The position numbers and the translations under genes are program-made. Under the pieces are notes generated by a model. It saw nothing but the letters and a program-made list of their open reading frames with translations, did not search any database and was not told where the DNA came from. From Ichthyophonus hoferi (taxonomy: Eukaryota > Opisthokonta > Ichthyosporea > Ichthyophonida > Ichthyophonidae): a stretch of DNA of 46,493 nt. The stretch is from the NCBI GenBank assembly GCA_002751075.1, contig NAOQ01000130.1, positions 38,296 to 84,788 on the forward strand, written 5' to 3'. Shown here one piece after another: positions 36,912 to 46,493 of this stretch (within the stretch, counting starts at the first letter, position 1; each line of letters opens with the position of its first letter).

Positions 36912-37367
36912 GTACATTCGTTTATTACAACACACGGTATATATTTTTTCCTAGTCAGTTCGCTAGGAATTCTGTGCGGTATACTGTAGTTAACAATAAG
37001 GGAATACTCCCATTTCTTTGGTGTAATCCTGGTGATTGTACAGACTAAATGAAACAATGTAATCTAGATTATTCCCAGATAATAACTATATGAGGAGAAA
37101 TTGTGTTGGTTCCTTTCTGTATCTGCTGATACACCTATCGTACATTCGTTTACTACATCACAGATCGTATTTTTTTCTGGTCAGTTTGCTAGGAATTTTT
37201 TGCAGTGTATTGTAATTAACAATAAAAAGAATACTCCCTTTTTTATGCTGATATAATCCTGGTGATTGTATTTATTGAATAAAACAATGTAATCTAGATT
37301 ATTCCCAGCTAATAACTCTATGAGGAGAGATTATGTTTGTTCTGTTTTGTATCTGTTGATACATATC
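36912..37367. repeat. Two-copy tandem duplication, 228 bp unit
   Basis: 36912-37139 and 37140-37367 share tacattcgttta, gtcagtt(c/t)gctaggaatt, taatcctggtgattgta, aacaatgtaatctagatt and attcccag in order. No coding role is seen; intergenic. Confidence 0.85.
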
Positions 37368-38303
37368 CATCGGAATAGAGCTGCTATGGGATATGGAGAC
37401 TAGAGTCAATTTATAGTATCTATCATGCAGACCACGTCATAGATGGATGCATGTAGGAATTTGTATTCTGCCTTAGTGTTAGATGTTTCTAACATCTAGC
37501 TAGAAAAACCAAGATGTAGGAGAGAAAAATAATAGGAGAAAGGTTTGATGGAATGCAATATCTTGTAACCATAGCAATTTATTTTATGTCATCCAGTCAT
37601 TAATTGCTAATTCTTAGAAATTACTGTATATAACTTATAACCTATATACCCTATACCCTATAGCATATATACCCTATTGAAGACTAAAAAAACAGTGACT
37701 GTATTATTGTTTTTAGAACTTTTTATATACACATAATGATAAAAGGCCAATAGGTATGTGCCTAAAGTTCTGATTGTTCTTCTATGTATAGACAAACTAT
37801 TCTTGTGGCTAGTTGGCTTTGCAAGACTTTACTTCAAAGTAATAGCCAACTTTAACTTACAAAAAGGTTAGCTATAATTTATATACATATTGTATACTTA
37901 ATTGCATGAAAAATTTAACATGTCGGACCTTTCTAAGTGTTTTATATGTAGTGAATATGTACACAAACATACTTTACATAAGAACAGACTGATAACATCT
38001 CTGACAGGCATATAATACCAAATACATGCTCACATGTATAAATAAATAATAAAAAACGTCAAAAAAGCATGAAAACTATTATCTAAAACAATTACAAAAC
38101 ATAGTTATTATTATACATCTACGGGGGGTGGGGGGGTTAATATGGAAATGTATAGTTCAGACCCCCTTTCATAATGAAAATTAAATGAAAGCAATTAGAA
38201 ATGTAACAAGCTAGACGGCTAAAGCCCATTTTCACCTATTAAGGCGTTATATATATACTTACAATATATAATATATCTGTTTTTGTTTATATGAAAACGA
38301 AAA

Positions 38304-41681
<3,378 letters not shown>

Positions 41682-44080
41682 TAGTAATCTCTTCCTTCTA
41701 CCTAAAGGATCGTGATTATCCTCTCCGCCTTTGCTTCCTCAGCCCACTTCATTGGGATGCGTTATAATATAGATGTATAAAATTTTATACAATGGTTCCG
41801 ATTGGTACTTTCATTTGGTATATATATTGGTAGAAAAACTAATATCCAACGTTTTTTACGTACCATATTGGCCTGTAATTTTAAAATATGGCGTTAAAAA
41901 GTTTACTAGCCAATCATATATTGTGCACGGCTCGATTTGGTTCCCCAGAAGACATCCAATTATGCTCTGGAATGTTGCCTTGTTGCATGGACTGGTTTTG
42001 ATATGGTTGGTATTGATAGGAAGGGGCCAAGACTTGATTATTATCTAAAGTTGTTGTTAAGCTGTCTGAGAAAGAAATGATGAATGATCATCAGAGGCAG
42101 AGGCCAGTATGTCAATATCCTATTATGATGTCTGATACAATTTAAATACATATACCAATGAATTGGGTGGCATTGTAGGAGTCATTGCATAATAGAAGTG
42201 CACATAAGTAGGCTGAATATCCTTAGGGTGGCACTCACGTTTTTTTCGATTAGTTTTATACATTATTGTCTCTTAACTCCGGATATCCAACAATAAGGCC
42301 AATGAGATGTAATCTAGTCTTTGTAAAATGAATGTTATTATTGGTCATCCATTAGATTGGGAGCCCTGAGAAATCATGGTGTGAAAATGGGATAAAGAAG
42401 GAAGCAGGAGATACAGGGTATGTTCAAGGAAAATTGTGGTGTTCTTACTAGGTGTTAAAACATAAATATTTAATATTATGAGCAATTATTATTACATATG
42501 TAATCTGGGAAAATAGCTGGGTCAATCTATTGGTGTGAAATGGCAATCCAAGGTTATCTATAAAAATCGAACTAGCCAATGGTAGAAATCTTGTAACTAT
42601 ATAATAAGCTATTTCATATGTTTTGGGGTCCAGATAGCGCATTGCATAGATCCTACTTACTTGTTTAATAATAACAATATGTCTTGGTATATCTGTTTTC
42701 CCTGTATGCAAAGGGACACGTTAAAACGCTCCTTAATTCGGTATTCTCTCTCCTTTTAAACGAATATAGGTTTCAGGAACTTTTCTGTCTCTACTTATTA
42801 TTCCCAACACTAGGAAACATATATAATGATAAATTCCACACCATTAACCACATAGTATGGTCTTAGCCTTTAAACCAGCCCCTGAGAGATGTATAACTAT
42901 AATTGGTGGTTAGTGTATTAAATTCTGTTTTCTAGCGTGATTTTACATAAATGGAAGTCATAGGGGGTTGTACAATTAAATGTTAATAGTAGCTTCTCCA
43001 GTTATACTATATCAAAGTAATGTGATTGACAGTATAGTGTACGCAATAGAATACATCATTGTTATATGTTGTCAAAAAGATATTAGGGTGGGAAGACATG
43101 GTAGGAGATCGTAACTTTTTGTATTGTGGTTGGTTTATAATCTGATCCATTGCCAATAAGAAATAATATGCACTAGAATCAATTGGAAGAAATCCTGCCA
43201 TCTTATCACACCAGGTACCCATTGGTTTGCTGTCATTGTTATAAAAATAATCGTCTTTTAAGACAAGTTAGATGTAACTATTCTTATTTATATGACAAGA
43301 ATATTTATTGATGAAATGTCACGGGGAAATACTCTCGCCATCAGTCATCACAGATACCGCCTGTGTAACGAGAAACTAAACTCTTCCTTGCTCTGATAAA
43401 CACAATAAAGAGAAACATTTATTAATAGTTTATGTATTAAGCGTGTGCGTAATGCTTATACTGTAAATTATCAATATCATTAGTCAGTTATAATCTGTTG
43501 ATGGACTAGATGACTATATGGGCTCTAACTTCCTAAATGAACATAAATCATTCACAGTAAACGGGAATACAATTCCTCATGGCCTTGAAATAGTAATTAA
43601 TTAAGGTTACCTATAGTGCAGATATACCAATAGTTCCTCGACAATAATTAAGCAGCCTGCAATTATTGAGCATGATACATAGGCATTTGATTCTAACCGT
43701 CTCATTGGGCAACATGGCCAGCTATTTAAGCCTTACTCAATGATCCCTTGTATATAAAAAGACTCCAACTAGTAAACAACCAGTAGAGTATAAGAAAATT
43801 GTTTTTTTTTGATTCTTTTTTCCCCAAAAATTTCGCAATACATACGTAAGTATATAGATAGTATAATATAGTATAGTATGGTATAGTATATGTATATGTA
43901 TGCGGGGATGATTACTTATATATATATATATATATATATATTTACATATTGTTTGACCGCCTACTTGTTTCTACACAAATATATATATTATGTTGTGTAT
44001 AGTGTAGCCTATTATAGTACCAATGTGTCCTAAAGATAGGGAAGGATAATATAACCGTTAAGCCGTTAAAAAATAACAAA
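41682..44080. other. Spacer between convergent UBC13 and lyase genes
   Basis: Holds both 3' UTRs and R1 copy D (42468-42811). A possible UBC13 polyadenylation hexamer variant tataaa occurs near 41776. A TA microsatellite lies at 43918-43941. A 91-codon plus-strand frame at 41773-42048 and several shorter ones show no family signal. No further gene seen. Confidence 0.5.
42468..42811 (+). repeat. Dispersed repeat R1, copy D
   Basis: Near full-length relative to copies A and B: atttaatattatgagcaa, gggaaaatagctggg, caatctattggtgtga, ggggtccagata, atgtcttggtatatctgt, acacgttaaaacgc and ctacttattattcccaaca. Confidence 0.65.
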
Positions 44081-46359
44081 CTAATCTGCAAGCCAATAAT
44101 GAAATTTCTTTGCAAACCCTACCCACCAATAAAGAGGATTATATCTACGTCTGTTTACCTGCATACGCACAGACAAAACATATAGAGCCCCTCCCAACAC
44201 TATTCCTAATGATATTAACTGTAGCCCTATATGTTCTACATAGTATGTAGATAGTAACTTCCTATAATTGTAGTTTCCCTGTAAGGCAAGGTATCGGGTT
44301 AGGATAAGAGAGTCAGTGTCTTGCATAAACTGATTCTTAGACACAATATGTGGCCTTGATCTCTGTAGAGGGGTGGGTGGGGGTTAGAGTGGAAGAAGGA
44401 AAAGGAGAAGTGAGGAGAATGGGGAGGTAGGGAGAGGGAGAGAGAGGGAGAGAGAGAGAAGAGAAAAGATAGGAAGAGGGTGAGTGGGTGGTTAATGTGG
44501 ATACGCGTATATTGTAACAATATCACCTAACCCCTCTACCCTATCTCAATACACATCACTCTACTATCCTCCTCTATATGCCACCCTACCTTAGCCTCTC
44601 TCTTCCATAACAACTGTAGGTTCTTTCGTTCTGTTTTATTCACTTTCTTATAGATAGGTATAGATCGGCCTAGATTCCAAAATGGGTCATCTGGATGATG
44701 GGCCTCTGCATAGACACTACCGAGAGGGGTAGGTGACATATCTACAAGGCCTGTATATAGAGGTAGGAGGGAGGAAAAGATTAGTGGTTATACATGTATG
44801 TATGTATGTATGTATGTATGTATATATGTATGTATGTATATACATAAATATATGATAGTCTCCACACACATCCTCCTCTCCCCCTCTTCCCCTCTGATCA
44901 CCTCCCTACCTGGGCAGTGCATGGCTGCAGTATGCTCTATAATCCTCAATGGCAGATTTTCACTGGTGGGATAGGTAGGCGCTGACGAATTAAACCGAGG
45001 AATATACCTCATTGCTGCCCTACATAGTAACGGCACGTGCTTACCCGATTCCCTATTAGCCCATAGATTAACCTTATTGTTGAGTCCCAAGGAGGCAATA
45101 TTACTCCATGCCTATATAAGGGCACTGTATTAATAAACCAATCACACCCAAGACTGTAGGAGGGGCAGAGGGGTTGATCAAAACAATTATGTATAAAATT
45201 AACATTATTTGGATCAATCAAATCCTCATTTGTTGTTAGCTTATAGGAATACCTATCAATCAGAACACTGGAATAAATCCCAAACTGCTCCCTCTCCCTC
45301 GGTTAAAATGGCATAATGTGTAAAAGATATTAGATGCAACAGAATATTGGTATTTCCATATAATATAGCACATGTGACGTAGAGAGAGAAAGAGAAAGAA
45401 AGAGAGATAATAGTTGAACAACTGTTAATTAGGTACACCAGTGATATACATAGATTAAAATTAAAACAAGGTGGGCCAGGAATTGGCGTACCTGCATGGT
45501 GTATAGGGCGTAGTGGGACCAATCATGTCTGTCCATTTCGTAGGGTAAAGTACCGTCTGCATCAATTGAGCCAACCATACGCCCTTTCTCTAATTGTAAC
45601 TGGGAGAGAATATTATATTTGGTAAGGAGGGTGAGGGTAAAATAAGAAAGAGAGGGAGAAGTAGAATGGACAGAGAGGGAATATAGACAGCAGATTGTGC
45701 TCATAGTTGTAGATATAGGTCAAGGTAATTGTATATAATACAGGAAAACAACACGGACAAAGGGATAGTCAATACACACCCTCATCTCCCTAACTATTTT
45801 CTCTTCATTTCCCATTACAGATTTGGACCTATCATTCCCTCCCTCTATAAACCTAGACCTATCATTACTTTTCTCTATAAACCTAGACCTATCATTCCTT
45901 TCCTCTATAAATATATCTGAGCTGTCATTTGTCTACACATAACCCAATGCCATCTACCCGCTATATATATAACCCAATCATCCTCTCTCACCTGATATCT
46001 ATTATCACCTCTCTCTTCATTCGTGTGCCTATCATACCCCCATTTTCCTCCCTATTGGTGTCACATCACGCCTTATACCTACTTACCGCTTTAATCACTG
46101 CATTGTGATTGCCAATAAAAGCAGCCAAGGCTACTACCAGGGTGGAGGTGATGATGCCTACGTTGTTATTATGATAGTAGGCTTGTACCTGTTTTGTTTT
46201 GAACATGCTAAACATCAGGTCGCTGCACCACTGCTGTAGGAGACCATATTCTTCTTGAGTAATATGCCCACTACTGTGGACTATACGAATGGCGTCTAGC
46301 AGATAGAAGAAGTAGAAAAAGTCAATCACCGCGGAGTGCGAGGCTGTGGCCCCTGGTTT
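44081..46359 (-). CDS. Alginate-lyase-family protein with C-terminal membrane anchor, partial
   Basis: Minus-strand exons: 46087-46359, 45492-45599, 44910-45111, 44590-44750 and 44081-44362, phases consistent, about 341 residues; the 5' part is beyond the right edge. The fold family is inferred from the polysaccharide-lyase pattern: a helical stretch with AYYHNNNVGI, then SIDADGTLPYEMDRHDWSHY (compare DGxxPxExxR...Y in alginate lyases), then AWSNIASLGLNNKVNLW. In bacterial enzyme A1-III the catalytic set is Asn, His, Arg, Tyr from NNH and R...Y; here the Arg and Tyr positions are present but NNH reads NNN. After the lyase-like part comes an NKT glycosylation site and a hydrophobic helix (HIGLQLISLGIVLGGALYVL) followed by basic residues RRR, suggesting a single-pass protein with the enzyme outside. 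The exon structure argues for a real animal gene and not bacterial contamination. Substrate unknown. Confidence 0.68.
44794..44846. repeat. (GTAT)n microsatellite
   Basis: Tetranucleotide run in the 44751-44909 intron of the lyase-like gene. Confidence 0.9.
45825..45911. repeat. Three-copy 30-bp tandem repeat
   Basis: Three consecutive units of gacctatcatt(c/a)c, then ctctataaac, in the 45600-46086 intron of the lyase-like gene. Confidence 0.85.
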
Positions 46360-46413
46360 CTGTGTGGAGGGGAAGGTAGATTAGAAATGACAGAGGGTAA
46401 GACATGGTGTGTC

Positions 46414-46493
46414 GGTAGGTAGATAGATAGGTAGGTAGGTAGGTAGGTAGGTAGGTAGGTAGGTAGGTAGGTAGGTAGGTAGGTAGGTAGGTA
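46414..46493. repeat. (GTAG)n microsatellite at the window edge
   Basis: A long uninterrupted ggta run continues to the last base of the window, in the intron upstream of exon 46087-46359. Its true length is not visible. Confidence 0.95.

Larger units (their letters stand above)
32331..38303. other. Divergent intergenic region, no recognised gene
   Basis: It separates the starts of the Nup153-like (-) and UBC13 (+) genes. It holds R1 copies C and G, the second copy of the short dispersed repeat, a two-copy 228-bp tandem duplication, and a G-run (ggggggtgggggg) near 38125. A 47-codon frame at 32735-32878 (+) beginning MSFLWDFPKEFTPNR reads like protein but matches no family I know. A less AT-rich patch lies at 32580-32660. 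Confidence 0.5.

Overview
The window is animal nuclear DNA. It is AT-rich (roughly one third G+C by eye), genes are split by GT-AG introns, and exon-by-exon reading on both strands gives proteins with clear animal relatives: a dynamin with a GTPase-effector and proline-rich tail, a JAZF1-type zinc-finger protein, a Nup153-like nucleoporin, UBC13/UBE2N, and an N4BP2/Cue2-type CUE-Smr protein. JAZF1 plus a proline-tailed dynamin argue for a metazoan. The low G+C and mostly short introns would suit a sponge or another early-branching animal; that placement is inference.

Layout, left to right. 296-2158 (+): last four visible exons of dynamin. 6715-14635 (-): eight exons of a CUE-CUE-CUE-DUF1771-Smr protein, the ribosome-quality-control (no-go decay) nuclease architecture. 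17335-19010 (-): five-exon JAZF1-like transcriptional cofactor, with an in-frame 72-codon upstream ORF ending nine bases before its start. 19.3-27.5 kb: no recognised gene; it holds a duplicated 1.4-2.5 kb segment and several dispersed repeats. 27583-32330 (-): seven-exon Nup153-like gene with a tandem RanBP2-type zinc-finger array interrupted by a 525-base assembly gap. 32.3-38.3 kb: no recognised gene. 38304-41681 (+): complete five-exon UBC13. 44081 to the right edge (-): last five exons of an alginate-lyase-family protein with a C-terminal membrane anchor.

The genes look like unrelated neighbours, not a cluster with one job. The dynamin and CUE-Smr genes converge, as do UBC13 and the lyase; the Nup153-like gene and UBC13 diverge. 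UBC13 (K63-linked ubiquitin chains) and a CUE-Smr nuclease (CUE domains bind ubiquitin) could meet functionally, but adjacency gives no evidence for this. All exon joins were made by eye from reading-frame phase, GT/AG sites and family knowledge; no search or transcript data were available. No rRNA, intact tRNA, CRISPR array or recognisable retrovirus-like element was seen.
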